In this document: positions 36,576 to 49,354 of the stretch, in pieces
Position numbering within the stretch: the stretch's first letter is position 1
Layout: each line of letters begins with the position of its first letter
Assembly: GCA_036426205.1 (NCBI GenBank)
Contig: CM071568.1
Span: forward strand, 114,726,564-114,790,563
Direction: 5' to 3'
DNA: 64,000 bases
DNA from: Ascaphus truei
Lineage: Eukaryota > Chordata > Amphibia > Anura > Ascaphidae
Program-made: the position numbers and the translations under genes
The notes under the pieces: generated by a model
Databases searched by the model: none
The model's input: only the letters and a program-made list of their open reading frames with translations
What the model was told of the DNA's origin: nothing

Positions 36576-38329
36576 ACTGACCTCTGTGTGTCTTTTTGAA
36601 TTTGGAGATCCTGTCGGGTTTCAACTTTGGGCGAGTGGAGCGCCCATTCAACACGCTGTAAGGAGGTACTTTTGCCTACAAGACCCATCAACTGTTTCCT
36701 CGAGTGAGAGAGTCTGCGCAATAGGGAACTCTCTCTCTCGTTATTGATGTCTACTGTATCTGCCATCCGTCTCCAAGGGTAGTAATAATTATGATCATTA
36801 TCAACTACAACAAATAATGGGTGCTTTAATCATGGAGAAAGGTATAGCTAGTCTTACTAGAATTGGCATATCGCATGATATCCATCAAATAACTTGTACC
36901 CTGAATTTTCATTTATTTCCATTTAATTAGTGAAAGTTTTGCACCAGAATTAACATAAAAAGTAGCAATATCATAATAGCTTTTTGCATCAGTATATGGC
37001 CACAATTGTACAGTATCATAGCCCATTACATTTTTCTCTTTGGTTGTACAGAACATTTCTACTTTGTAGAGTTTTCCTTGTTTTCTACAAATATTATATG
37101 GAGAAAATATAACAATGTACTGTATATTGTGCAGAATTCAATTAACTGCATTGGTCACAGATTAAACGGCATACTTGTGAGAATATGATTCCAATCGAAG
37201 TTCTAGCATCGTACAGAATTAGTTTTACTGTAGAAACAAATATCATCCTGTCTGCATAATCTATACTCGGGGTGGAAAAGTATAATCTATGAAGAAAAGT
37301 TTGCATGATATGAATATGTAGGAATATATATGAACGATATCATGTACGTTTAGTTACTAAATGGCAAAAACATATATATTTCTGAGAACAAAAAAACACA
37401 TCTTATACACTTGAGCAAACGCCGAAATACACAGGCAGATACTTTACCACCTAAGTTATATAGCTTAGGAAAAAAACAAGAATCAAATTAGACCGCGTGT
37501 TAAAAAAAAAAATATATATTTTTTAATACTTAATTATCACAGACTGCACATCTTTAAATCCTGCAATACTGGCATAGCCAGCACAAGACCGCCGGCATCC
37601 AATAGACTGTTCATATCTTTCTTTAGTATTAGTGTATACAGTACATTGCCGTTTTTCACCCAAAAGATGCACTGAAAAGTCTCCGTAGTCCTGTCCTTGA
37701 AGTTGGATAGGAACAGCAACATAGTGCTGATGTTTTTGTTAGCATTTACCAGCAGCATCTTGGCAGCAGGTGACCTCTGCTAGAGCGCTCAAAACATTTT
37801 CAATTTACAGGCTCAGGTATTTATGCTGCCTTTGGATCTCATCCTTTTGAAAAGGTCGACCCCGCAGGAATTTGCCACAAGAAAGAAGTTTGGCCCCTTT
37901 GACGGACATGCCCAGCTTAATAGCACAACGCTCCCGACGAACACGCAGCATACAATTACATTTTAATATTTATAGAAGAAACACACACTGCTTTAAGTGT
38001 ACACAAGCATCTGCTGTCATTTGGCTCTGAGCAGATGTTAGACCTCCGAAATCTTAGCTGATAATTAAAATACTAACAGTTAGTGTTTTACCCCAGCTGC
38101 AGGTTCTGTTTACAGTAAATTTGATTTTAATGGTGCCTCTGTGCTGTTATTCAATAGCATTACACTTTCTACCAAACACAAAAAAGGGGTACAGTGTAGA
38201 CAAATTACAGTACTGATTCTAATTTAAAAAAATAAGAAAATATACTGCAGCATTATTTTGTTTAAAAAAAAAAAGAAAACTAGTTTAAATATATATAAAT
38301 ATATATCTATATATCTATATATAGATACA
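36576..38329. other. Intronic DNA, nothing recognised
   Basis: AT-rich; no element ends or exons that I can support. Confidence 0.45.
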
Positions 38330-38331
38330 TA

Positions 38332-38559
38332 CAGCTCAACCCCGTTATAACACGATCCGTTACAACGTGAATCCGCTTATAATGTGATGCAAGCGTGGCT
38401 CCAAATTTCGGTATTTATGAATACTTTACAACACGATTATTGGCGTCTTAAATACTTTATTGTACAATGCATACAATTGTACATTATTTCTAATGCGATC
38501 CGCTTATATCGTGATATGTGAATCTTTGAACCCCAAGCACAGTGTTAAGCGGGGTTGAG

Positions 38560-38562
<3 letters not shown>
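38332..38562. mobile_element. Tigger-like MITE (CAGCTCAACCCCG)
   Basis: The ends CAGCTCAACCCCGTTATAAC and GTTAAGCGGGGTTGAGCT are inverted, with TA beside each end. Inner repeats ATCCGCTTATAATGTGATG and ATCCGCTTATATCGTGATA are direct copies. Non-coding, 231 bp. The right flank is a (TA)n tract, so the exact end is uncertain. Confidence 0.7.

Positions 38563-38627
<65 letters not shown>
38563..38627. repeat. (TA)n(CA)n microsatellite
   Basis: TA repeats turn into CA repeats immediately beside the Tigger-like element, probably grown from its TA target. Confidence 0.95.
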
Positions 38628-39165
38628 GCACCTACCTTTCAGGGGATAAATGATCTGCTCTTCTAGTTAATATTATTATTATTTGTATCCATAACAACAA
38701 ATTGTTGCATGCTTAGATAAGAATGTACTAAAGCTTTTTGTGACGCAAAGTTTCTGTATTTCATTCATAGACTCTAACGCTTTTTTATTTTTTGCTTTAC
38801 ATTTACCGTCGCACACCGCTCTTACGATTTAGTTAAACAAAGATCTGGCTACATTGCCATTTTACTAGACTTGTTGTGTTCATAAAAGTCTTCTCGGTTT
38901 ACCCTGAGAATTGTAAGCACATGGGCTATACTGTCCATATGGCAATGCTTGTTTTACTAGGCACAAGGATTCACAGAGAGGTTAGGAGAGAAGTCTGCTA
39001 GTGACCCCTTCCTTCTTGGGGACATGCTGCTTGTTTGTAAGTATTGTAAGTTTTAAGAGTTAATTATGAGAAGTGGAGATCCATGCACTGATGACTAATC
39101 TATAGTGTAATGGCCAGGTACGTCTGTAAAAATCCCTTGTGGTGCATACCGCGCACTATACTGTA
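38628..39165. other. Intronic DNA, nothing recognised
   Basis: AT-rich unique-looking sequence. Confidence 0.4.
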
Positions 39166-39228
39166 ATTGTGAAGCACATTGAGTCCCATTGGGAGAAAAG
39201 CGCAACATGAAATAAAGTTATTATTACA
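39166..39228 (+). mobile_element. LINE/SINE 3' tail fragment
   Basis: GAAGCACATTGAGTCCCATT, GGGAGAAAAGCGC, then AATAAAGTTATTATTA match the 3' ends of L2/CR1-type retroposons, which end in a GCGCTATATAAATAA-like sequence and a short TTA repeat. Confidence 0.55.
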
Positions 39229-39454
39229 TCGGATAAGTAATACCCCAGTGATATATGGATATTGTTTTGTTTATTTACCCTTTGATGTATCCCTTTGTGG
39301 TTTAATAAGTGATGAGGGAGTTTACTGAGTGGTAACCAAACCTCTTTTGCCTTCTTGTCATTTTGAGTATGAAACATTACAGTAAAATTCTTAATGTGTT
39401 CTTGTAATTTGTCCCCCCGTTTTAAATGAAAACGAATCAATTAATGAATGTATA

Positions 39455-39597
39455 TTGTATGGTCTCGTGAGCAGGGCCCTCATTACCTTCTATATGTGTT
39501 TGTGCTTGGCTGCCCTTATTTGTATGTCATTCTGTTTCTGTACTCCCACTGTGCTGTGCTACGGCATATGTTGGCGCTTTACAAATAAACCATGATG
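39455..39597 (+). mobile_element. Second LINE/SINE tail of a frog-type repeat
   Basis: GTGAGCAGGGCCCTCATTAC, CTGTTTCTGTACTCCCACTG, GGCATATGTTGGCGCTTTAC, then AAATAAA. This string resembles an abundant amphibian retroposon 3' end as I remember it. No poly-A and no upstream coding part. Confidence 0.5.
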
Positions 39598-42500
39598 AGA
39601 ATGTATCCTCTCACTCCTGCGTGCTGTAAAGTCCATTCTAGAACTGTACAGGGACTCGCAGGATTGGCCTAAATTATCCAGTCCCATTGTTGTGTTCTTA
39701 CTACAAATTTTACTTCATTGGGAAGTGTTATATTCTGGAGAAATATAGAAATGTAAAAAAAAAATAGCAGATAATGGATCCAATTATTATTTTGTCTAAA
39801 GTTCTCCAAAACCAATTCAGTGCTGGAATCGTGGGTGCATTCTTTCCCGGGTTAGATATCCCCTGAAAAGTGGTATGTACTACATATCTTGTATAATGAA
39901 ATACCTGTTTCAATGACAGAGAAATGCCAAAGTGGCTGTGCACTAAACCTCGTGCACTGAAGGGCTGCGATAAAACGGAGGTACATCAAGTTTAAACCTA
40001 CATTTCCAGAAACCGTACCATCACTAGGTTGGGACTGCACCTTTTATCGTTTGACTATGGAAGAGGCTTTTACCTGCGGTGGGTGCTGACCTGAAGCACT
40101 GGAGCATCTGCTGCCAATATATGTTTGTTTCATTACTTGGAAATTTCCTAGCAGGAACATTTAAGCCTTTATATCTTTGATTAGCACAGTTTGGCAGGTC
40201 TGTCATTTAAACCTTTTTGCATCTAAGTAGGTAAAACAGTTAGATGACTAATTATTTACCAACTAAAATCATACAATGTTTGGTGTGGGAGGGGAGCATT
40301 ATCTCTTTGGGGGCTTGATTCTGTTCATATTCTGAATGTATTTCAAATACATTAACTTTTTTTAATGCAAACTCTCAATTTAGATCATGCAGTGAAAAAA
40401 AGAGGGTTTAACTGCTCTGAAAAAGGGGCAGAACAGGGGACCTTTAGCTGAGCCATTGTGTCAGACTGCTTATTCATGTGTCCCTATCTCTTTCTGATAT
40501 TTCGTGGTGTGCCAGGTGGTAATGTGCATAGCTGTGACATGTCTATTGTTAGATATCATACTGGTACGTTGATTTCTCTACAGGATCTCAATAGCTGGTA
40601 AAATGAGACTGCTTGTATGGTGAATACGAGCTGTATAATTACATGCGTCAAGACTCACTGGGACTAGACCTGTATTGACAGCACCGTTGCCTCACACATT
40701 TCTCATAGAAACAAATCCCCCAAATGTAAGCCCACAGTAGAGTGATGAACGCCTTATAATCAATATGCCACAATATCATAGTCTCTTTTTGAGTGCCCTT
40801 TCTGAACAAGATTCAACTATTCAGTATGAAACAAAAAAAACAGTACAAGTGCTACTATCAGGTTGAACAACCCTAATTTTCTTTGTGCCCTCTGCATCTT
40901 TCTGGGAGCTTGGCCTGTACCTTCTAACTCACTCATTAGGGATGTGCTCTTTTGTCTCTGCAAGATTTGCTTCCTTTACCTTTCAACTGGTTCTCTTCCA
41001 AACCAGGCCCAGTAAGGAGGATTGTGACTATGGGAAGAGTCAGCAGGCTTTGCACTAAACCCCATGTACTGTACACTGGTGCACTGCATCATGTATCCAT
41101 GTTGGCCCTGTGTGTACCATTTGCATGTGCAAATGACATGGTACTAATGGATGAGTAAGTGATGTGGGACTAGATATTTGATACATAGGAGAATAGGATG
41201 TATTTGATTTTTTACCATTGCTTTTTGTTACTTTTTTTTATTTCTCCTTTTTAGCATCATGTAAAGCCCTGGGTCTGATGTCTGACTAAGAAGCCGGTAT
41301 CACATTTGTTAGGGAATAGGGTTACGCAACATGGCAATATTCTACTATAAAAGCAAAAATGTGCTTGATTCATAAGCCTCCAAACTCTTGTCAAACACAA
41401 ATTCCCAATCAGATTAGAGATAGAAAGGTTAACAGAGCAGTAGACTTTCCTAACAGATTAAGCATTTCTTTTAGTGTCAAGCCCCTTTAATGTCATATTT
41501 ATCTGCTATGCGATGCATGAAATCTACTTTCTGTTTTAGGGCTGCAAATGACTCTTGACCCCTTTAGTGCAGGCACAATGTGACCTTTCTCCTGTCACTT
41601 GTTCTCTTCTCCTGAAAATTCCATGAATTTTTATTACAAGTCCTTTTTTTTTTTTTTTAAACTAAGCTGAGGCTTCAACAAATTGCTTGACACAGATGAG
41701 ATGAAGTTGTTGAAGTAGTGTTAGGTAAGTTTTACAGCCAGCATGTGTGCTGCAGAATAGTACAACACCAGTGTCTTACAATGTCATACACCAGTAGCTG
41801 CTGAGCCTACTATTGGATAAATACATCATTTTATGGAACATTGATTGTTCTATAAACCCAATGGAGTATTATGCTCTATGATCAAACCATTTAGATTGTG
41901 TGTAGAGCACAGAAAATGCCATATTCTGGATGGTACTAAAAGTGCCATTTGTGTATTTTATGGATGTCATTACAGGGGAAACTTCTCTCTGTAGACCCTG
42001 TTTACTGCAAAAAAATTTAGCATGTAATGACATTTTTCATTCACAACGTATGCCTTCGAGAGAGGGGGGCCCTTGTTTTATTTGTTTCATTCGCGTTTAC
42101 TGCACAAATTCTGTACGTTTTAATTAAATGTACGCTTAACAAAAGCATAAAGTATTTATTCTGTGAATTTTGTCTTAGGGGAAGAAAAATAATGACAGTA
42201 AATAAAGAACAACACACAGTTTTGCCAGGTACATATTCCGCTCCCCCTTCTTCATAAACCAAAAACGAAGGAGGGATTCAGAGGGGAAAAAAGAGGGGAG
42301 ATATTAAATTGCAGTTTAATTTCATCCAACCTGGCAAGATATTCTCGAGTCCGATTTAGAGAAGATTGAAGGAAAATGCAAATCTGACTTCATGTTTAAA
42401 AATCATGACATTTGTGAGGTGGGAGATGTTTAAAAAAAAAAGATAAATGAAAGAATCACTAAAGACAGGACTTGATAAATAACAGTGCTGCAAAAGAGAC

Positions 42501-42800
42501 AGATTTCTTGGAAGGGTACCAGCTCTCTGCTCACTGCAGCCCTCGAAATGAAACACCTCTTTAGTAGTCGGACTGAATTAGAGTTGTTGCATCACCATGC
42601 AACATGTTTGGAACTTTACATTTTTTTCCCCCAAAAAGATATGTTTAGTTTTGGGTTAAATAATTGTAATAAAGCTGCTTTTACCTGATGAGGCTGTGCC
42701 ATTGTCTGTCAGGTCTGTTTTGTTTTTTCTACAGGTTTTGAAAGTATGAATTTTCCGATCTATTGCAACAAAATGGTAGATCTGCATTATTACACTGATA
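39598..42800. other. Intronic DNA, nothing recognised
   Basis: A 3.2-kb AT-rich stretch. A T/A homopolymer sits at about 41646-41660. No repeat ends or exon found. Confidence 0.4.
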
Positions 42801-42805
42801 GGAAC

Positions 42806-42862
42806 AATATTTTCTATTTATATAGCCCCTTTCAAATCCAAGCGCTTTATATTAATTCTTGA
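42806..42862 (-). mobile_element. Short LINE/SINE tail, minus orientation
   Basis: TTTCTATTTATATAGCCCCT followed by CCAAGCGCTTTATATTAA is the complement of the GCGCTATATAAAT-type tail. Only about 57 bases survive. Confidence 0.4.
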
Positions 42863-44240
42863 GAGGTGTTTATACAGCACTCAGGTCTGCATACAGCCTT
42901 CTAAGAGAGGATTGAAGGAATATACGTGGTTAAAAGAGTTATAAAGAATCTCTGAACTGATTCTCAATGATTACTACACTATCACAGCTAATATTGCACT
43001 GCAAGTAATCATGATACAAACTGCAAATGCCGTTCTTTTGGATTAGAAGAAAATAAGAAGCATCAAGCCCTATGTGACCTTCGTGAAAGGAAGATAGAAA
43101 AGTTGCGGTGAATTAAATATAGTGCTAAAGTTTTTCTGCTGTTGCAGATTACCCCTCTGCTGTTGTTATTGAAGGGGAAAAAAGCAGGTCTTTTCAGTGT
43201 AATTTAGCACAGAGCCCATCTTAACCTGACTTTAGCTGCTGCCGTCATGAAATTCCTGGTCGTATTCCAGTTAAAATGTAAAGTTGCAGTATGGACTTAT
43301 ATTCTTTTAAATGACTCTTGAACTTCTTCACAGCTCGACATTAATTCATTAAAGTTGAAATGGAAGATTCTTCAGTGGGCAAATCCTTTACAATCTGATT
43401 GAGGCCGTTACATTTTATAGGAGCAATTTTTCAAAGCAATACTGACAGCACTCGAAGTTATTAAATTGCTGAATCAAAAGATGGACCTGCAATCACATTT
43501 ATGAACTGTGATGGAATAGCTGGGGTTGCACTGAGCTGAGGTTAAGATGTTGGCGTAGTTAAGCTTCATCACACCCCTCAGTGACAGGAGTATTTACCCA
43601 CGTAGTTTACTTTAATGGCCAGGCAGTGGCTTAACTCATCTTTGGATTCAAATAGATTAAGTAAGCTGTTCAGAATAGCATAATTATTAGAGCTGCAAGG
43701 TATTCACTAGATAGTTCTGCACCCAAGAGACACAGCTTTCAGTTGGTGAGAACAGTGAAGCTACAGAGATTCACATATTATTGCCTACTTGTTTCATAAC
43801 TTCACTGCAAATCTTTGCACGAGGCTAAAAACGCTCAGTAACAGTTAAAGCAGAAGCCCTTCAATTTTTCATTTAAATGCATTATTTAAATGAATTGAGG
43901 TATCCTACTCTTGTAAACCTGTTTGTTTAAACATTGTAATTCTTAAACTTTTAAAAGCATTAAAAAAAAAATTTGAAACATATTCTGAAATATGCATAGG
44001 GACAATTATTAACCTTGACATCTTTTACAAGGTGCCTGGTAGACATATTCTTTCCACACTGGGCATCACATTGAGATGTCGGTGGTCTTTCCTTTAAGAT
44101 AGGGATTAAAATAGTGGGAAAATGTCAACTATATTGATACGTGTATATACTGTGTATATGTGTATTGGTCAAGGGCAATAATAATGTTCTACATATGCCC
44201 CAAGATGTATTTAATCATTGTAACAGCTTCTGATATTGGA
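42863..44240. other. Intronic DNA, nothing recognised
   Basis: Unique-looking. The part at 43100-43520 has even base composition and no repeats and might be conserved, but this cannot be tested here. Confidence 0.35.
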
Positions 44241-44292
44241 ACTATATATATAGATATATATATATCTATATATATATGTATATATATATATG

Positions 44293-44333
<41 letters not shown>

Positions 44334-44388
44334 CACACACCACACAACACACACACACACACACACACACCACACACACACACACAGA
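44241..44388. repeat. (TA)n(CA)n compound microsatellite
   Basis: TATATAGA and TATATATG repeats pass into CACACA with several CACCACA interruptions. Open frames on both strands are artefacts. Confidence 0.97.
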
Positions 44389-44734
44389 AGAGACAGACAG
44401 ACAGAAGCCATGCTTTGAATCAAAGTCCACTAGATTTATGAGTATCTATTCTTAAAAATGTGAAACTGACAAAGACAAAAATGTTTTTTCACTTATGAAA
44501 AATAGCTATACAGTATACTGTATCCTTCATACACGAGTGTGAAGAAAAGTCTTTAGGGGGGGGGGGGGAAGGAAAATCTAATTTCATTTTATGTAGAAAA
44601 ACAAAACTACAGAGTTCACACTGGGATTTTCTAATGTATTTTAATTGTTTAAAGACAAAAAAATATATATATATATATATACGTATGCTTACGAGGTAGC
44701 TGCACACACTGCAATGAGCATCCTAAATAGGGTG

Positions 44735-45060
44735 TCAGTGATAGATTAAAAAAAAAAAAGGGAGTATCAAGAAAAAGAAAAACGAAGTATTAAAAATATA
44801 AGCACCGGACAAAGTATGAGCAAAGTAAGGGTGTTTAATGACACATACATAACACACGATTACCCAACATTTCGGTCCCCAAAACCTGAAATGGTCCTTT
44901 TGAGAACTGAAACGTCGATTCTTATTAGTCAATAACCACCCTAACTCATGCTCATACGGTGGTGATATTTTGAATACTTCAGTTTTTTCTGATATATATA
45001 TATATATATCAGAAAAAACTGAAGTATTAAAAAATAAATATATATATATATACTGTATAA
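44735..45060. mobile_element. Foldback-type repeat with a perfect 56-bp palindrome
   Basis: AACATTTCGGTCCCCAAAAC and TCCTTTTGAGAACTGAAACG (44867-44916) form an imperfect hairpin carrying the shared ACGTTTCGG-type motif. Next to it, 44973-45028 is a perfect palindrome. Confidence 0.5.
44973..45028. repeat. Perfect 56-bp palindrome
   Basis: AATACTTCAGTTTTTTCTGA, then (TA)n, then TCAGAAAAAACTGAAGTATT. Both halves pair without mismatch around 45000/45001. Confidence 0.95.
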
Positions 45061-45234
45061 ACATTTTTAAGATTTCCCCTAAACTTTCATGGAAGGGATA
45101 TGAAGAAGACACAAAGTAAATTAGGGATTACATTTTGTACAGCCACTACATACATTTCATAACAGCTGGACCATCCAGGACACTAAACACATTATTTTAT
45201 TTTTGAGATACGCAGTTAGGCCATTTATAATTTA

Positions 45235-45236
<2 letters not shown>

Positions 45237-45305
<69 letters not shown>
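45237..45305. repeat. (TA)n microsatellite, left of the solo LTR
   Basis: An uninterrupted TA run that ends exactly where the LTR begins. Confidence 0.95.
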
Positions 45306-45309
<4 letters not shown>

Positions 45310-46100
45310 ACCATGCTGTAAAATGGTTGCAGTCATCTCTCCTGCTGACAGTAAGGCCTGGTAAGTTATGGGCATGCCAGCAGTAATCATGGAGGTTTGC
45401 CCTCACACCCTGGTGAGGTGCCCTATGTATGGATGGGAGTGGCCACAGGCTCTGACTCCCTGGTTGGTGATGTCAGAATTGTGTCAGCCCCCGGATGAGG
45501 ATACATAAGGCACAGCACTGATCAAAAGTTAGTTGTTGCCAAGTTGTTAGAGGAGGAGAAGGAGTAGTTGCAAGGTGGTTATGTTATAGTAGCTGAAGAG
45601 GAGACTGTGACCAGGGACCTGGCACAGAATAAATATCCCGGTGGAGATAGGGAATCCCTAATCAAGGAGGACAATACCTTTCAAAGGGAAGTACGGTGAA
45701 CAATGGAGGGCTAAATACACCCCATTGTGGAGGGCAGCTGGCCCGCCGTACCAATAAAGATGATTCTGATAAAAGAAACCCTCGTGTGTATGTGTGGAGT
45801 GATTACACAGGGGGCTGTACCACAGAGGAGTTCCTCACCAGGACCATCCACAAGCTCACGCTGGGATCCTGATGAGGTGGAGGCGCTGCACTGGATCTAG
45901 GTAGGACTCAGCACACTACCTCAGCTGCCTGTCTGGGTTGGCAAATCCCCACACACCATCATGCGGGAGACTCAGGAGTCCTGTTGCCAACAGGTGCACC
46001 ACCAGACACTACACCGTAATGGGGACTGGTTAGACCACAGGGGCCAAATAATGAATTGGGGGGGGGGGGGGGGTCAGACCGGTTCAGAAAACCTGTTACA
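45306..46100 (+). mobile_element. Solo LTR inserted in a (TA)n array
   Basis: The 795-bp block starts TGTAAC and ends GTTACA, the inverted TG...CA ends of an LTR. (TA)n on both sides hides the target duplication. Inside are a TATA-like TACATAAGG near 45503, AATAAA at 45628-45633 and 45753-45758, and a GT-rich stretch after the second one, as in the R/U5 part of LTRs. No gag or pol sequence adjoins, so it is a solo LTR. Whether it belongs to an endogenous retrovirus or a Ty3/gypsy-type element cannot be told. A poly-G run lies at about 46060-46073. Confidence 0.75.
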
Positions 46101-46375
46101 TATATATATATATATATATATCATAGATAGCATAAATACCAGTCCAAGAACCAATCAAGGAGACAGCATACAGCAGGGAGTAATCCAAAAGGAATTGTAT
46201 TGAAAACAACAGTTACACGAAAGCCAACGTTTCGGTCCCACAGGGAGACCTTCCTCTGGGCTAGCATCTGCTTTATGCTCTACATCAGTGTGCTGACTGT
46301 CTTCGTAGTACTAGTTATCTATATAATATTATATATATATATATTATAGATATATATATATATATATACTTTACT
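46101..46375. repeat. (TA)n, then a foldback-type fragment, then (TA)n
   Basis: The right side of the interrupted TA array is followed by AAAGCCAACGTTTCGGTCCC and ACAGGGAGACCTTCCTC, the same motif type found in other foldbacks here. TA-rich sequence resumes from 46319. Single-armed, so probably truncated. Confidence 0.5.
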
Positions 46376-46556
46376 TAATTAAGCAGACATATACATGACA
46401 TTAGTTATAGTGTAAATTCACAAACACTACTAATTTCTTGTGTTTTTGTTCTGAGGTGTAGATTAGTATCTCTAATCAGTATATCAGAAGCGAATGCAGC
46501 AAGATAATACTTGTTTTGACCATAATAACTCTTTTAGTGACTGAGGAGTTTGTAAC

Positions 46557-47265
46557 TAGGGTTGCCAGGTGAGTTGTCCAAAAATACTGGACACAATGGT
46601 GAAAGGTGGGATGCGCGCGGAAATCGTTGGTGAGGAAGAATGTTATTTATAAATGACCTGACTTTTTTCTACATTTCACTCCAAATATTTACCAATTTCC
46701 ACCAATTTATATTCTATTTCGTAAAAAATCTGGGGAGGAGTCTTGGGAGAGAGTGCCCTTCCAAGGATTTTTTTAGGAAATAGAATATGAAATAGTGCAA
46801 TTTGATGCAAATCGGTGCATGATTTGAGTGAAATTTAGAAAAAATGACGTAATGATCAGATCATTTATAAATAACTTACCTGCAGTCATACTGTATATCG
46901 TGAGCAATACTGATCTTAATGCTTCTCCCACAAATTCCAAGATTGTTGCACCCCTCCTCATCCTCTCTCTCTCCCCCCCTTATCCTCAATCAACGCCTCC
47001 TCACACCCAAGTAAAAACAAGAAAATACCGCCCTACTCCTCTCCCCTCCCCCCGTCGATCCTCTCTCCTCCCTCCTCCCCTTCAACCTTTCTCTCACTCT
47101 CCTCTTCCTCTCACCCCCCCTTCATCCCTCTTCGCCCCCCCTTCATCCTCTCACCCCTCTCCTTCATCCTCCTTACCCCCCGTCATTAATCACCCCCACA
47201 GGACGCCAGAGAAAACACACACACACACCACCACACAACACACCCCACCCACACACACACACACA

Positions 47266-47303
<38 letters not shown>

Positions 47304-47656
47304 AGGACAAACAGAACAGACACAGACAGGACACACTGCTTCATCTCTCTCTGCTCCATGCTTTTCCTCCTCTATTTGGCCCAACCCCCAGGCTCCTGCC
47401 ACCTCCTCCTGATTGGCTGCATTACACAGCAGCAGCCAATCGGGGTGGAGGAAGCTGCCCAGCCCCCTAGAAACAGCAGCCCTGCTCTCTCCCTTCTCAG
47501 GGGAAATTCCATGATTTCAGCCACCTCGCCAGCAGGTTACTAAGTTCGGAGAGGTAATACCGGACACATAAATGTCCGGTATTCTCTAATTTTTTTACCG
47601 GACAGAGTAACCAAATACCGGGCTTCTGGTTAAATACCGGACACCTGGCAACCCTA
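46557..47656. mobile_element. hAT element, 1.1 kb, non-autonomous, copy 1
   Basis: It starts TAGGGTTGCCAGGTG and ends CACCTGGCAACCCTA, a perfect 15-bp TIR. The flanks TTTGTAAC (46549-46556) and TTTGCAGC (47657-47664) agree at 6 of 8. Subterminal repeats of CCGGACA/TGTCCGG type are present. The interior is pyrimidine-rich with a (CA)n tract at 47215-47302. A Ser/Pro-rich plus-strand frame of 194 codons reflects this composition and is not a transposase. Confidence 0.8.
47215..47302. repeat. (CA)n microsatellite inside the hAT element
   Basis: Interrupted CA repeats ending in CACACACACCAGGACA. Confidence 0.95.
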
Positions 47657-47664
47657 TTTGCAGC

Positions 47665-48875
47665 ACATGCAAACTGGCCCAGTAGCTGTGAACAGATTAA
47701 AAAGCATACCTGGGCAAGAATAATCCTGGGTAAAATATGAATATGAAGAATTAACACTCTGCAGTCTTTTTTTTGTTCCCATGTGATCTTATTCCTTTAC
47801 CCTGCATTAAATATTTTTTCCCTCTCACCAGCATCAGCATGAGAGACACAAATTGCTGGTGGAAAACTGTGATACCACAGTGTATGTCCCTGCAGCGAAG
47901 CTCTGCCAAAAATTAATTCAACAGCATTGTGCCAGATCAATTGTATAATATTACCTAGAAACAGTTTAATGCTTTAAAAGTGTTCATTTTCCTCTATCTT
48001 TTCCCAAGGCAGCAACTCAGAGCGGCCCGTTGGCCAGCAAGATAGAAATGAAAAATATGGTTTATAACATCTGTTTTGATTTCTAAACCTGTAAAAAGTA
48101 TCAGCCATTGCACTGCAGTTTACAGTACAGTGGACAATATGTAGGTTTTTTTCACAACTTTGAGACAATATCAACGGTTTCTCACTAACTGAGGCAGTGC
48201 AATGCTTTGCCATTCCTAGGCCTTGGGCCATTTGTATCCAAATCCTCAAGGCAATCTATCAAGGAGTGATTATATTCTTCCAAGGACAATTATACATTTG
48301 TTTAAAGATGTACTGTATAGTGATGGGTGTGAAAAGACAACTCTGCTCTTTTTTTTTTTACTGATGCTTCGACAATTCTGTGATAAGATTGTCTTTTTAA
48401 TGGTCTGTCCAAATGGTGGTTTGAATGATTTACACAATAATTAATAATATACACTACAGTACTCAACTGTTAATGCTAATTTTTCACGCAGTTAATTGTT
48501 GTAACGGTTTTAGATCTCTATTGTTTTTGGAAAATGCGGTAGTTTTTATTTGCTATAGTACATAATATAGAAAAACATTCTGCACTCATCTAGAGATTCT
48601 AGACAATGGTTATTAGACAATATTAGACAAAGTTTAAAAAATGTGCAGTGTTTGTTGTTTTACATTTCACTTATTTGTAAGAGTGTTGGTTTTCTAGCTC
48701 CTTGTAGATGGTAATCTAATGTACTCACTTTGCCATACTGTTACTGTAGCCACATGTAAGAAGACCTCACAATTTTAAAACGAAGTACCGTTCATGCGCA
48801 CTAAATATACATACAAATAGAGCCACTAAACAGGCTTGAAAAGGCATGGAGAAACTTAGTTGCATGTGGTGGATT
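47665..48875. other. Intronic DNA, nothing recognised
   Basis: AT-rich; small open frames only. Confidence 0.4.
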
Positions 48876-48992
48876 ATGGCCCATATTTACTAAGTGGTGC
48901 TCTGCCGTTGGACCCCTCCTTGGCCTTTACAATTGAATGGAATTTAAGACGTCTTCTGTTGCTGGAAGGCGTCTCATCATAATAAATATGTC
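48876..48992. mobile_element. Palindromic MITE (CCATATTTACTAAG family), copy 3
   Basis: It starts ATGGCCCATATTTACTAAGT. The centre is near TACAATTGAATGG and the right arm is GCTGGAAGGCGTCTCATCA. Its right end, AATAAATATG, has lost the terminal GGGCC. Confidence 0.6.
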
Positions 48993-49354
48993 TTTTAATG
49001 TGCCTGCAATGCTCAAGTTCCCTTAACTATTCTTAGTGGTGATAGCTTCAATACATACTAGTTGGAGGAATGCAGAATGCCTCTAGTTGGTGTGTGTGTG
49101 AAGCTGTCATCTCTTAGGAGAGTTACAGTACTGCAGAAAGCTGGTTGTTACTGTAGGGTCATTAAACCCCCATCCTCTGTCTTCTTTTTGGAAAATCTTG
49201 TGTAGGCTTCAGTTGGGATACAAATCCTGTAAAATGTACCTGATATTTAACTTACAAATTTGTATTTGAGGTTTTTATTTTATTATACAGTAGTTTCTTA
49301 AATTAGTGTATTAAATGACGGTGTTTAAATCCCCTTCAATAACATATGTGCTTT

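Noticed and set aside
44160..45406. Tyr-Ile, Thr-His and Val-Cys rich ORFs
   Set aside because: Direct translations of (TA)n and (CA)n microsatellites.
46828..47412. 194-codon plus-strand frame, Ser/Pro/Thr-His rich
   Set aside because: Pyrimidine-rich hAT interior and (CA)n; no transposase motif.
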